Shown: piece after piece, positions 44,384 to 52,945 of the stretch | Layout: each line of letters begins with the position of its first letter | Position numbering within the stretch: position 1 is the stretch's first letter | Source: Arenibacter troitsensis | GTDB lineage: Bacteria; Bacteroidota; Bacteroidia; Flavobacteriales; Flavobacteriaceae | Direction of reading: 5' to 3' | DNA: 64,000 nt | NCBI RefSeq assembly: GCF_900177645.1 | Contig: NZ_FXAO01000012.1 | Location: 47,213 to 111,212 of the forward strand | The notes under the pieces: model-generated | Seen by the model: only the letters and a program-made list of their open reading frames with translations | Database searches by the model: none | What the model was told of the DNA's origin: nothing | Made by a program: the position numbers and the translations under genes

Positions 44384-45280
44384 ATGGAAAAATTAAAGAA
44401 TTTTTTTGATGGCCTAAATGAATTCCTAAGCTATAAAATTTGGAATGGGGATAAGGTGGACTTAACGGCAGCTACCTTTTTAACCATTATAATTTCTATA
44501 ATCGTAGTGAATTTTTTATTAAAACTGATTCACAAATTGGTCACTGCAAAGTTGCCCGAGGAGGACAAGAATAAATTTATCAGTGTCTTTGGATTTTTAA
44601 GATACCTGTTCTACATAATTGTGGTATTGGTCATCCTACATACCTCTGGAGTTAATCTCACGGTTTTATTGACCGCATCTGCGGCACTGTTTGTAGGTTT
44701 GGGATTTGCCCTTCAATACTTGTTTCAGGATATCATCTCTGGTATACTAATCATTACGGATCAATCCTTACGTGTAGGGGATATCGTGGAGGTAAATCAA
44801 AAAGTGGGTAGGGTTTTTGAAATACGGTTAAGGACTACCAGGGCGCTTACAAGGGATGACAAGGTAATCATAATCCCCAACCACCAATTTTTGACGGATA
44901 GTATTTATAATTACACCCAAAATCATAAAAGTACTAGGGAGAGCGTTAAGGTTGGTGTAGCCTATGGAAGCGATGTTGTTTTGGTGACAAAAATTTTGGA
45001 AGATATCGCTAGTGAACAAAAAGGGATCTTAAAAAATCCTAAGCCTTTTGTATTATTTGAAGATTTTGGGGATTCTGCCTTATTGTTTTCCATCAATTTT
45101 TTCATTAATGATAGTTATGGAGATCCAAAAATTAAAAGTGCTATGCGGTATATCATTGATGCTAAATTTAGGGAACACAATATAAGTATTCCATTTCCCC
45201 AAAGGGATGTTCACGTGTTTCAATCCGGTCCAATGGAAACTAAGCAAGTTGAAAATAAGAATATTGGGAATGGGAATTAG
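44384..45280 (+). CDS. small-conductance mechanosensitive channel (MscS family)
   Basis: 298 residues. Three N-terminal membrane helices; TM3 and the pore segment are SAALFVGLGFALQYLFQDII (about 103-122), followed by the beta domain LRVGDIVEVNQKVGRVFEI (about 132) and TRDDKVIIIPNHQFLTDSI (about 160). It opens on membrane tension to release osmolytes. It sits inside the ABC/regulator operon and overlaps the next gene by 11 bases, so its expression is tied to that system. Confidence 0.93.
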   Translation: MEKLKNFFDGLNEFLSYKIWNGDKVDLTAATFLTIIISIIVVNFLLKLIHKLVTAKLPEEDKNKFISVFGFLRYLFYIIVVLVILHTSGVNLTVLLTASAALFVGLGFALQYLFQDIISGILIITDQSLRVGDIVEVNQKVGRVFEIRLRTTRALTRDDKVIIIPNHQFLTDSIYNYTQNHKSTRESVKVGVAYGSDVVLVTKILEDIASEQKGILKNPKPFVLFEDFGDSALLFSINFFINDSYGDPKIKSAMRYIIDAKFREHNISIPFPQRDVHVFQSGPMETKQVENKNIGNGN

Positions 45281-46148
45281 AATAAAAGGATGGGAATTCT
45301 TATTGGGATTCTTTTTGTCGATCAATTTTTGTTCTGCCCAAACACCGGATGTTTTTAGGTTAGAGTATATGCTAATGCCAAGAAATACGGCGGAAGCAAA
45401 ATTGTCCAGAATTAAATTGGTAGCCAATTTACCAATTAAAGTGGGGAAGAACGACAATATTATTGTAGGGGGCGAATACAATCGCATAGAATACGATCTA
45501 AACCGTAAAACACCTTATGACGATGTAATAACCGAAACATTTCATGTAGCCGATTTAAATATGGCCTACATATTGCAATACAATCAGGATTGGCGCTTTG
45601 TTGGGGTTGTAACGCCAAGATTGTCTTCAACTTTGACCAACGATATTGGTCAGGGAGATGTCTCCGTAAATATGACCATAGGGGCGCTTCGGGATAGGCC
45701 AAAAATTGAGAAACCAACCCGTTTGGTATTGGGAATAGCTTATAACTCTACAGTGGCCGTTAGAGTGCCCTTGCCCTTGGTCTATTATGAAAAGAGATTT
45801 CATCCCAATTGGGCCTATGTGGTTGGAGCTCCAAAAAGTGGTATGAAGTATTTTTTTAACGATAACCATATGCTGCAAACAGAGTTTATTTTGGATGGAT
45901 ATTACGTTAATTTACAAAATACGGTGATTAGCTCGGATTCTGGTGTTGCCTCTTCCATTTCCACCTCGGTGGCTTTGTTTACGTTGGGGTACCAATATGC
46001 AGTGGCCAAAAATGTTTTCTTTTATGGTTACGCAGGCCACACCTTGTTTCAGGCAGGGGTGCTTAGGGATGAGGACCGAAATGATATTTTTACATTGAAC
46101 GACCAACCTAGTTTCTATTTTAGGACAGGTTTTAGAATTGGAATTTAA
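45270..46148 (+). CDS. DUF6268 outer-membrane protein
   Basis: 292 residues from ATG 45270, chosen because it gives a clean signal peptide (GWEFLLGFFLSINFCSAQ) and an 11-base overlap with MscS; an earlier ATG at 45207 is deep inside MscS. The mature part is a series of amphipathic strands (NIIVGGEYNRIEYDL; LNMAYILQYNQDWRFVGVV; TLGYQYAVAKNVFFYGYAG) ending in FYFRTGFRIGI, typical of an outer-membrane beta-barrel with aromatic C-terminus. DUF6268 family, function unknown. Confidence 0.78.
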   Translation: MGIRIKGWEFLLGFFLSINFCSAQTPDVFRLEYMLMPRNTAEAKLSRIKLVANLPIKVGKNDNIIVGGEYNRIEYDLNRKTPYDDVITETFHVADLNMAYILQYNQDWRFVGVVTPRLSSTLTNDIGQGDVSVNMTIGALRDRPKIEKPTRLVLGIAYNSTVAVRVPLPLVYYEKRFHPNWAYVVGAPKSGMKYFFNDNHMLQTEFILDGYYVNLQNTVISSDSGVASSISTSVALFTLGYQYAVAKNVFFYGYAGHTLFQAGVLRDEDRNDIFTLNDQPSFYFRTGFRIGI

Positions 46149-46159
46149 AATAATTTAAT

Positions 46160-47323
46160 ATGTCTAGAATACTAGTTATAGAGGATGAATCGGCCATTAG
46201 AAGGGTTTTGGTGAAAATCCTTTCGGAAGAAAATGAAAACTATAAAGTAGAGGAGGCGGAAGATGGGTTGATGGGATTGGAAGCAATAAAAAAAGAGGAT
46301 TTCGATCTTGTCCTGTGCGATATAAAGATGCCAAAAATGGATGGGGTAGAGGTTTTGGTAGCTGCGAGAAAAATTAAGCCTGAAATTCCTTTTATTATGA
46401 TTTCCGGACACGGAGACCTGGATACGGCCGTGAATACCATGAGACTCGGGGCCTTCGATTATATTTCAAAACCACCGGACCTAAACAGGTTGTTGACCAC
46501 AGTGCGCAATGCTTTGGATAGAAAGGATTTGGTGGTTGAGAACAAGATCTTAAAGAAAAAAGTGAGTAAAAACTATGAAATGATCGGGGATAGTAAGGAA
46601 ATCTCCGTAATCAAGGAAATGATAGAGAAGGTGGCCCCAACCGATGCGAGAGTGCTCATTACGGGTTCCAATGGTACCGGTAAGGAACTTGTGGCCCATT
46701 GGATCCATGAAAAAAGCGAACGCAATGCCAATCCTTTGATAGAGGTCAACTGCGCGGCAATTCCTTCAGAATTAATTGAAAGTGAACTTTTTGGACATGT
46801 AAAGGGGGCTTTTACTTCTGCTGTTAAGGATAGGGCAGGTAAATTTGAGGCCGCCAATAATGGCACCATTTTTTTGGACGAAATAGGCGATATGAGCCTT
46901 TCCGCCCAAGCAAAGGTTTTAAGGGCACTTCAGGAGAATAAAATAAGCAGGGTTGGATCGGATAAGGATATTAAGGTAGATGTTAGGGTAGTGGCCGCAA
47001 CCAATAAGGATTTAAAAAAGGAAATAGAAGGCGGAAGGTTTCGTGAAGATCTATACCATAGGTTGGCTGTAATTCTTATTAAGGTACCTGCCCTAAACGA
47101 TAGAAGGGACGATATTCCTTTACTCATTAAGCATTTCTCGGAAAAAATAGCCGCTGAACAGGGTACCGCACCCAAAAAATTTTCGGCAAAGGCAATAGAC
47201 CTATTAAAAGGATATGATTGGACTGGAAATATTAGGGAATTGAGAAATGTTGTGGAGCGCCTTATAATACTTGGGGGCAATGAAGTAACCGATGAAGACG
47301 TAAAATCTTTTGCCAGTAAATAA
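46160..47323 (+). CDS. NtrC-like response regulator lacking the HTH domain
   Basis: 387 residues. Receiver domain 1-120 with the phospho-acceptor Asp in DLVLCDIKMPKMDG (about 53), then a sigma-54-type AAA+ domain about 140-370: Walker A GSNGTGKEL (about 168), GAFTSA at the sigma-54 contact loop in place of GAFTGA (about 214), Walker B GTIFLDEIGDM (about 235), Arg-rich NDRRDDIPLL (about 315) and GNIRELRNVVERL (about 358). The protein stops right after the AAA+ domain; no Fis-like helix-turn-helix is present. No histidine kinase lies nearby. Last gene of the operon. Confidence 0.9.
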   Translation: MSRILVIEDESAIRRVLVKILSEENENYKVEEAEDGLMGLEAIKKEDFDLVLCDIKMPKMDGVEVLVAARKIKPEIPFIMISGHGDLDTAVNTMRLGAFDYISKPPDLNRLLTTVRNALDRKDLVVENKILKKKVSKNYEMIGDSKEISVIKEMIEKVAPTDARVLITGSNGTGKELVAHWIHEKSERNANPLIEVNCAAIPSELIESELFGHVKGAFTSAVKDRAGKFEAANNGTIFLDEIGDMSLSAQAKVLRALQENKISRVGSDKDIKVDVRVVAATNKDLKKEIEGGRFREDLYHRLAVILIKVPALNDRRDDIPLLIKHFSEKIAAEQGTAPKKFSAKAIDLLKGYDWTGNIRELRNVVERLIILGGNEVTDEDVKSFASK

Positions 47324-47482
47324 ACAGTTTTGGTTATATTGTAGAAAGTCTTTCAAAATAATTCAGGATGTTAATGAATATTGAAAAGCTATCAATGTGT
47401 ATCTAAAAAAAAAAGACTGAAACATCATTGGCTGCCTAGGATGTAATGCACACATAATTTATTTATGGATGCGTACAAATTT

Positions 47483-48172
47483 CTAGTTTTTGCAGCTACT
47501 CAACTTCTTAAGGGCATTGGCCGCAATTTCCTTGGTTTTTAGGTTGTAATATTTTTTACCTTCCGAAAGATTGGGCTTAAGAAGTTGCTGTTCACAAATA
47601 TCGTACACATTTTGTGTAAATGCCTTGGCCTCCTTACAATCTACGGATTCTACCACCTTGTCCAAAGATGCTTTGAACTTTTCCAAAGCAATATCCACTT
47701 TAATTTGCATGTTGTTCTTATCCATAGGCTTTTGTGAATCTTTTTCGGCAATGGAAGTCTTGGTGTTCATAGCCAAAACATCATTATTGTACTTGCTGTT
47801 GTGGGAATCATGTTCGTCCAATGCCTCCATGCTTCCCGAAGCATTATCCAATGCCTTTTTTAATAAAATCTTTACACTTGGCATAGAGGTGGCCTTAGTG
47901 GCGTTGGTTAAGTTGGTAGAACTTTCATGTAAAAGCTCCATGGCGTGCTCACATCCACAATCCTCTAATTGCGATTTTGATTTCACTATGGCGTTCAGCG
48001 CCTTATACGCGAAATATTTGGACATATTAATATCCTCTGTGGCTATTGCCTTTTCAGTTTGTGATTGAATGTAGCCAATGTTGGAACCGGCATACTCACA
48101 GGCTTTGTTACTTCTAAAAGATGAAAAAATAAACACTGCCAAAGAACCAACAGCTATAACGGAAAGTCTCAT
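47483..48172 (-). CDS. exported Cys-containing helical protein
   Basis: 229 residues with a signal peptide (RLSVIAVGSLAVFIFSSF). The rest is helical; Cys residues occur at EDCGCEHA, VDCKEA, DICEQQ and SSCKN, suggesting disulphides. The two halves look loosely alike (AL-x-repeats followed by DC and helical segments at about 55-125 and 150-220), perhaps an internal duplication. No family recognised. Alone, with 409 bp of empty sequence upstream. Confidence 0.6.
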   Translation of the reverse strand: MRLSVIAVGSLAVFIFSSFRSNKACEYAGSNIGYIQSQTEKAIATEDINMSKYFAYKALNAIVKSKSQLEDCGCEHAMELLHESSTNLTNATKATSMPSVKILLKKALDNASGSMEALDEHDSHNSKYNNDVLAMNTKTSIAEKDSQKPMDKNNMQIKVDIALEKFKASLDKVVESVDCKEAKAFTQNVYDICEQQLLKPNLSEGKKYYNLKTKEIAANALKKLSSCKN

Positions 48173-48581
48173 AAAGTAGGTTTTAGTTCATTGTTATACT
48201 GGGAAATATAACCTTGTAAAGGTAATCGTCCGACTTTATTATTTTATGATTTTTTCGACGAAGTACAGAATTGGACCATTTTTTTAGACCAACTGAAACT
48301 TTTCATGGATATAAGGTTAGGTTTTGATTTGGAATCCTTTATTAAGCATCGATGAAGTCCATTATGGATTACGTTACCCTATTGAAAGTTAAGATGATTC
48401 CTAATTGGTTTTAGTGCTAATGGCCTGCCAAGGGATTTGATTTCGGTGACAGCTAGAATTGGGCAATAATTGAGGAAATTTGACTGCTTAGGGCATTCAG
48501 GCCCTAACTTTTAGGTAATTTGAAAAATTTCATATATTTTTTATTTTCAATTGCTCAGCAATGTAGCACTAAAACCAATTC
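48173..48581. other. 409-bp gene-free gap
   Basis: A+T-rich, no open frame or recognised element except a small GGGC/GCCC hairpin around 48490. It must contain the promoters for both divergent neighbours, but no exact TAnnTTTG box stood out. Confidence 0.5.
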
Positions 48582-49460
48582 ATGAAGAACATAGAAGCAG
48601 CGACCTATAGGGTGGATAGCGAAATTAGATTATCCGATCTAAATACGAGGGAAGATTTAGAATCTTCCGATAAAAAATTAAGGAAAGCACTGGAAAGCGT
48701 TAGGATTGAGCTGGGAGAGTTTCAGGACACCTTGTATGCCCACTCCAAGTACAGTGTCTTAATTTGTTTGCAGGGTATGGATACTGCAGGGAAGGACAGC
48801 TTGATCAGGGAAGTGTTTAAAGATTTTAATGCAAGGGGAGTGGTGGTCCACAGTTTTAAGGTGCCCACTGAACTGGAATTAAAACACGATTATATTTGGC
48901 GACATTATATTGCCCTGCCTGCTAAGGGAAAATTTGGGGTTTTTAACCGTACACATTATGAGAATGTTTTGGTGACAAGGGTGCATCCGGAATACATAAT
49001 GAACGAACATATTCCAGGGATCGCCAGTGTAGATGATATAGGCCAAAGTTTTTGGGACAAACGTTTTGAACAGATAAATAATTTTGAACGCCATGTTGCG
49101 GAAAATGGGACTATCATATTTAAATTCTTTCTTCATTTGTCCAAAGAAGAGCAGCGACAAAGATTATTGCGAAGATTGGAACTGAAAAAGAAAAATTGGA
49201 AGTTTTCCCCTGGCGATTTAAAGGAAAGACTTATTTGGGATCAATACCAAAAATGCTATGAAGAAGCTCTTAACAATACCTCAAATCCGCATGCACCTTG
49301 GTTCGTTATTCCTGCGGACAACAAAAAGGCGGCACGGTTAATAGTAGCCACTATTTTACTTGAAGAGTTAAAAAAATACAAAGATATAAGGGAACCGGAA
49401 CTGGATGAAAAAATAAAGGCTAATTTAGAAGAATATAAAAAACAACTGGAAAACGAATGA
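48582..49460 (+). CDS. polyphosphate kinase 2 (PPK2, class III-like)
   Basis: 292 residues. PPK2 enzymes phosphorylate nucleotides with polyphosphate. P-loop LQGMDTAGKDSLIREVF (about 63-80), FKVPTELELKHDYIWRHY (about 93), Walker B-like GVFNRTHYENVLVTRVHPE (about 120), and lid RLLRRLELKKKNWKFSPGD (about 190). The FNRxHYE..L..RVH form fits class III, able to act on both AMP and ADP; that class call is from pattern recognition. Its stop overlaps the next gene by four bases. Confidence 0.9.
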   Translation: MKNIEAATYRVDSEIRLSDLNTREDLESSDKKLRKALESVRIELGEFQDTLYAHSKYSVLICLQGMDTAGKDSLIREVFKDFNARGVVVHSFKVPTELELKHDYIWRHYIALPAKGKFGVFNRTHYENVLVTRVHPEYIMNEHIPGIASVDDIGQSFWDKRFEQINNFERHVAENGTIIFKFFLHLSKEEQRQRLLRRLELKKKNWKFSPGDLKERLIWDQYQKCYEEALNNTSNPHAPWFVIPADNKKAARLIVATILLEELKKYKDIREPELDEKIKANLEEYKKQLENE

Positions 49461-50830
49461 GGTATTTATTGTTGGTATTTTTACTAATTGCTATACAAGT
49501 TGAAGCGCAGAACAAAGATCAAAAACAAATTGATGAAATATATAAAACGGCCCTCACCAGTGGAAGAGGTTATGTTTGGTTAAATTATTTGTCCAACCAG
49601 ATCGGCGGAAGACTTTCTGGTTCTTTGCAGGCTCAAAAGGCCGTGGATTACACAAAAAAAATATTGGATTCCATGGGTCTGGACCGTGTTTGGCTTCAGC
49701 CTGTAAAAGTCCCGAAGTGGGTGAGGGGAGCTCCGGAATTTGCTTATATAGAGAGCGATCCTGGATTGACAAACAATGTCCCTATTTGTGCCCTGGGAGG
49801 ATCTGTAGCAACGCCTCTTGGCGGTGTTAAGGCAGGAGTGGTGGAAGTGCAGGGTATTGAAGGCTTAAAGGTATTAGGGAAAGAAAAAATTCAAGGGAAG
49901 ATCGTGTTTTTTAATAAGGCCATGGACCCAACCAATGTTAACACCTTTCATTCCTATAGCAGTTGCTCCGACCAAAGATACTCGGGTGCGGCCGAAGCTG
50001 CCAAATACGGTGCGGTAGGGGTTATAGTAAGGTCGTTGAACCTTCGATTGGACGATTTTCCCCATACGGGGGCCATGAGTTATGGGGACACCCCCATAGC
50101 AAGCAGGATTCCCGCAGCAGCCATAAGTACTAACGGAGCCGAATTGCTTAGTGCCACCTTAAAACTGAACCCGGACATAAATTTTTTCTTTAGGCAAAAT
50201 TGTAAAATATTGCCAGATGTGGATTCCTACAATGTAATTGGGGAAATAAAAGGGAGTACCTATCCAGATGAAATTTTGGTAGTGGGCGGACATTTGGATT
50301 CTTGGGATTTGGGTGATGGTTCGCACGATGATGGAGCTGGATGTGTGCAGAGCATGGAAGTACTGAGGTTGCTTAAAGCCACAGGGTATAGGCCAAAGCG
50401 TACCATACGGGTGGTGCTCTTTATGAATGAGGAAAATGGACTTCGAGGAGGAACCACCTATGCGGAGCAAGCAGCCAAAAACAATGAGAAACATATTTTT
50501 GCCCTCGAGAGTGATTCCGGAGGGTTTACACCCCGAGGTTTTTCTTTTGATTGTAACCAGGCCAATTTTAAACAGGTAGAGAGTTGGAAAGATTTGTTTG
50601 AGCCTTATTTGGTACATCTGTTTGTAAAAGGCGGGAGTGGAGCGGATATTGGACCGCTAAAAAATGATACTATTGTTTTAGCCAGTTTAAGACCGGATAG
50701 TCAGCGGTATTTTGATCACCACCACTCAGCGAACGACACCTTTGCCCATGTAAATAAACGGGAATTGGAACTTGGAGCTGCTTCAATGGCCAGTTTAATC
50801 TACCTTTTTGATCAATATGGCATTAAATAG
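49457..50830 (+). CDS. exported M28 metallopeptidase (carboxypeptidase Q-like)
   Basis: 457 residues with signal peptide (RYLLLVFLLIAIQVEAQ). A PA domain is inserted at about 110-215 (VVEVQGIEGLKVL to RIPAAAIST). Zinc ligands: GGHLDSWDLGDGSHDDGAG (His and Asp, about 278-292), NEENGLRGG (Glu, about 322), ESDSGGFTPRG (Asp) and DHHHSANDTFAHV (His, about 425). All di-zinc positions are present. It is translationally coupled to PPK2 (ATGA overlap), an unexplained pairing. Confidence 0.92.
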   Translation: MRYLLLVFLLIAIQVEAQNKDQKQIDEIYKTALTSGRGYVWLNYLSNQIGGRLSGSLQAQKAVDYTKKILDSMGLDRVWLQPVKVPKWVRGAPEFAYIESDPGLTNNVPICALGGSVATPLGGVKAGVVEVQGIEGLKVLGKEKIQGKIVFFNKAMDPTNVNTFHSYSSCSDQRYSGAAEAAKYGAVGVIVRSLNLRLDDFPHTGAMSYGDTPIASRIPAAAISTNGAELLSATLKLNPDINFFFRQNCKILPDVDSYNVIGEIKGSTYPDEILVVGGHLDSWDLGDGSHDDGAGCVQSMEVLRLLKATGYRPKRTIRVVLFMNEENGLRGGTTYAEQAAKNNEKHIFALESDSGGFTPRGFSFDCNQANFKQVESWKDLFEPYLVHLFVKGGSGADIGPLKNDTIVLASLRPDSQRYFDHHHSANDTFAHVNKRELELGAASMASLIYLFDQYGIK

Positions 50831-50957
50831 TTACTAGCTTCCTGTATTTTTAAGAAGACTACGTGGCGGAAGAAAGTTTATAGATTTTTATGTCTAAAAG
50901 AAGAAAGATGAATGTTTTCTAATTTACAGAGCTTTTTATAAACAGAAAACTTATCCT

Positions 50958-50965
50958 TACCTTTG
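50958..50965 (+). promoter_or_regulatory. -7 promoter box (TACCTTTG) for the cytosolic cyclophilin-FKBP gene
   Basis: Exact TAnnTTTG match 23 bases before ATG 50989. Confidence 0.45.
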
Positions 50966-50988
50966 CGGACTAATTAAAAAACAGCGAT

Positions 50989-51921
50989 ATGCAAGACGGA
51001 ATTTACGCAAAATTCAATACTTCGAAAGGAGAAATACTGGTAAAGCTTACCCATGATAAAACCCCTGGAACTGTGGGTAACTTTGTAGCCTTGGCGGAAG
51101 GTAATTTAGAAAATAGTATCAAAGCTCAAGGTAAGCCTTACTATGATGGATTAAAATTCCATAGGGTTATTCCCGATTTCATGATTCAAGGTGGCTGTCC
51201 GCTGGGAACTGGTACGGGTGACGGAGGTTATAAGTTTGATGATGAATTTCATCCAGACCTTACCCATGACGGACCAGGTGTACTTTCTATGGCCAATGCG
51301 GGTCCAGGTACAAATGGAACCCAATTCTTTATTACCCATGTAGCTACTCCGTGGTTAGATAACAAACATACTGTTTTTGGGCACGTAGTAGAAGGTCAGG
51401 AGGTGGTAGATGCCATTAAACAAGGTGATAAAATAGAAAGCTTGACCATAGAAAGAATTGGCGCGGAAGCCGATAAATGGAACGCGGTTGAGGCCTTTAG
51501 GACTTTTGAGGGTTCGAGGGAAAAAAGACTGGCCGAGGAAAAGAAAAAAATAGCTGCTGAATTGGACAAGGTAGCCGCAGGATTCAATGAAACGGAAAGC
51601 GGACTTAGATATAAAATAGTGCAAGAGGGAAAGGGACCCAAATCTGTCAATGGAAAAAATGTTTCGGTCCATTATGAAGGATCCTTGTTGAACGGTCAAG
51701 TTTTTGATTCCTCCTATAAGAGAAAGGAACCCATTAGTTTTCAATTGGGTGTAGGCCAAGTTATTCCAGGATGGGACGAGGGTATTGGTTTATTGAAGGT
51801 TGGTGACAAAGCTAGATTTGTTATTCCTTCCAATTTAGCCTATGGAAGTGCAGGTGCAGGAGGAGTTATACCGCCAAATGCCACCCTTATATTTGATGTT
51901 GAATTAATGGGGATAGGATAA
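50989..51921 (+). CDS. cytosolic cyclophilin-FKBP fusion (dual-family immunophilin)
   Basis: 310 residues with no signal peptide ([20 protein letters not shown]). Cyclophilin domain about 3-165 ([50 protein letters not shown]), helical linker, FKBP domain about 205-310 ([59 protein letters not shown]). Dual-family immunophilins of this order have been described in flavobacteria. It shares the architecture of the lipoprotein at 5432-6538, giving one folding helper for each side of the membrane. Monocistronic with a strong terminator. Confidence 0.93.
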   Translation: MQDGIYAKFNTSKGEILVKLTHDKTPGTVGNFVALAEGNLENSIKAQGKPYYDGLKFHRVIPDFMIQGGCPLGTGTGDGGYKFDDEFHPDLTHDGPGVLSMANAGPGTNGTQFFITHVATPWLDNKHTVFGHVVEGQEVVDAIKQGDKIESLTIERIGAEADKWNAVEAFRTFEGSREKRLAEEKKKIAAELDKVAAGFNETESGLRYKIVQEGKGPKSVNGKNVSVHYEGSLLNGQVFDSSYKRKEPISFQLGVGQVIPGWDEGIGLLKVGDKARFVIPSNLAYGSAGAGGVIPPNATLIFDVELMGIG

Positions 51922-51937
51922 ATTCCAATTATTATGT

Positions 51938-51979
51938 AAAAAAAAAAGACCCCAAGAAATTGGGGTCTTTTTTTTTTTT
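51938..51979 (+). terminator. Rho-independent terminator
   Basis: AAGACCCCAA pairs with TTGGGGTCTT, with long A and T runs on both sides. Confidence 0.92.
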
Positions 51980-52074
51980 CTAAAGTTTTGTAAAATTTAG
52001 AGTCGACAAAAATATTCAACCCCATGCTGTTAAATATGGGGTTAAACCATAATTGGCAATTTCTTAATAGCTTT

Positions 52075-52161
52075 TTACCTTTTGGTCCTATTAAGGCTTA
52101 AAACCAAAAGGGCTATATTTATTACCAATAATGACAGTAGAATGGTGAAAAAAGTGGTCAT
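52075..52161 (-). CDS. 28-residue membrane microprotein
   Basis: Reverse-strand frame from ATG 52161 to TAA 52075. The product is nearly all one membrane helix (TFFTILLSLLVINIALLVLS) followed by LNRTKR. It closely matches the first 24 residues of the 58-residue product at 34599-34775, which raises the chance that both are real. It lacks the basic C-terminal tail of the longer form. Confidence 0.5.
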   Translation of the reverse strand: MTTFFTILLSLLVINIALLVLSLNRTKR

Positions 52162-52340
52162 GCTCAAGATATTTATAATGGTGTATGTATAGTGTTTTTA
52201 GTGAAGATGATAAATGATGGGAATGGTTGCGTAAAAATTATAAATATTACATTTTGAGGTGAAATTATAGAAGATCTGGAATAGAAAAGAAGTGGTTGTA
52301 AATTGTTGTCGTAAGATCAATATTGGTGCCCAAGCCCAAT

Positions 52341-52364
52341 AAAAAACCCATCCGATAGGATGGG
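52341..52364 (-). terminator. Terminator for the cold-shock gene
   Basis: CCCATCC pairs with GGATGGG around GATA; on the reverse strand it is followed by T6. Confidence 0.8.
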
Positions 52365-52397
52365 CTCTATTTTTTAAAAAAAATTGTACCGTAATTA

Positions 52398-52589
52398 TTA
52401 AATCACTTTTACATTTACTGCGTTCAATCCTTTTTTACCTTGTTGTAGTTCAAATTCTACAACATCACCTTCGCGAATTTCGTCGATTAAACCTGAAATG
52501 TGTACAAAGTGATCTTCGCTTGAGCCTTCTTCAGTGATAAATCCGAAACCTTTGGAGTCATTGAAGAATTTTACTGTTCCTTTATTCAT
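52398..52589 (-). CDS. cold-shock protein (CspA family)
   Basis: 63 residues, one cold-shock domain. RNP1 appears as KGFGFITEE (about 13) and RNP2 as HFVHISGL (about 27); the start GTVKFFNDSKGFGF is diagnostic. It binds single-stranded RNA and DNA and acts as an RNA chaperone. The first RNP2 position is His instead of the usual Asp/Ile form, a common variant. An A+T-rich leader of up to about 280 bases lies upstream, in keeping with cold-shock mRNAs, though no structure is proven. Confidence 0.95.
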   Translation of the reverse strand: MNKGTVKFFNDSKGFGFITEEGSSEDHFVHISGLIDEIREGDVVEFELQQGKKGLNAVNVKVI

Positions 52590-52876
52590 TATAAAATATT
52601 AAAAAAATTAAATTAGCCGACAAGATAAGGTTTTATAATTTAACTACATGATTTTTTGATAGTTATATTTTTTTAGATCATCTTTCACGACTTGTGTGTA
52701 AGAAAGTAACGGGCTATACAACTGTGTGTTACAGGTGTTGATTCCATAATTGTTTTCCTCTTTTTTTACCTTTCTTTTGTTCCGCTTGTTATCTAATAAG
52801 GTGTAGGGGAAATTTATTTCTATAGGTACACACAATTTATTTTTGGAGAGGTGGGGAGATTACCTTGGGTTATAAA
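52590..52876 (-). other. Long A+T-rich upstream region of the cold-shock gene
   Basis: About 287 bases between the peroxiredoxin terminator and the csp ATG. A 63-codon reverse frame here has no family resemblance and is judged chance. It likely holds the csp promoter and 5' leader. Confidence 0.45.
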
Positions 52877-52906
52877 TAAAAAAGTCTTCCCGGTTTAGGG
52901 AAGACT
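52877..52906 (-). terminator. Terminator for the peroxiredoxin gene
   Basis: AGTCTTCCC pairs with GGGAAGACT; on the reverse strand T6 follows. Confidence 0.85.
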
Positions 52907-52945
52907 CCATTATTTGATAATGCTTATAGTTACATTACTTGAAAA

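Noticed and set aside
52644..52835. 63-codon reverse frame upstream of the cold-shock gene.
   Set aside because: Low complexity, no family, lies in the likely csp leader.
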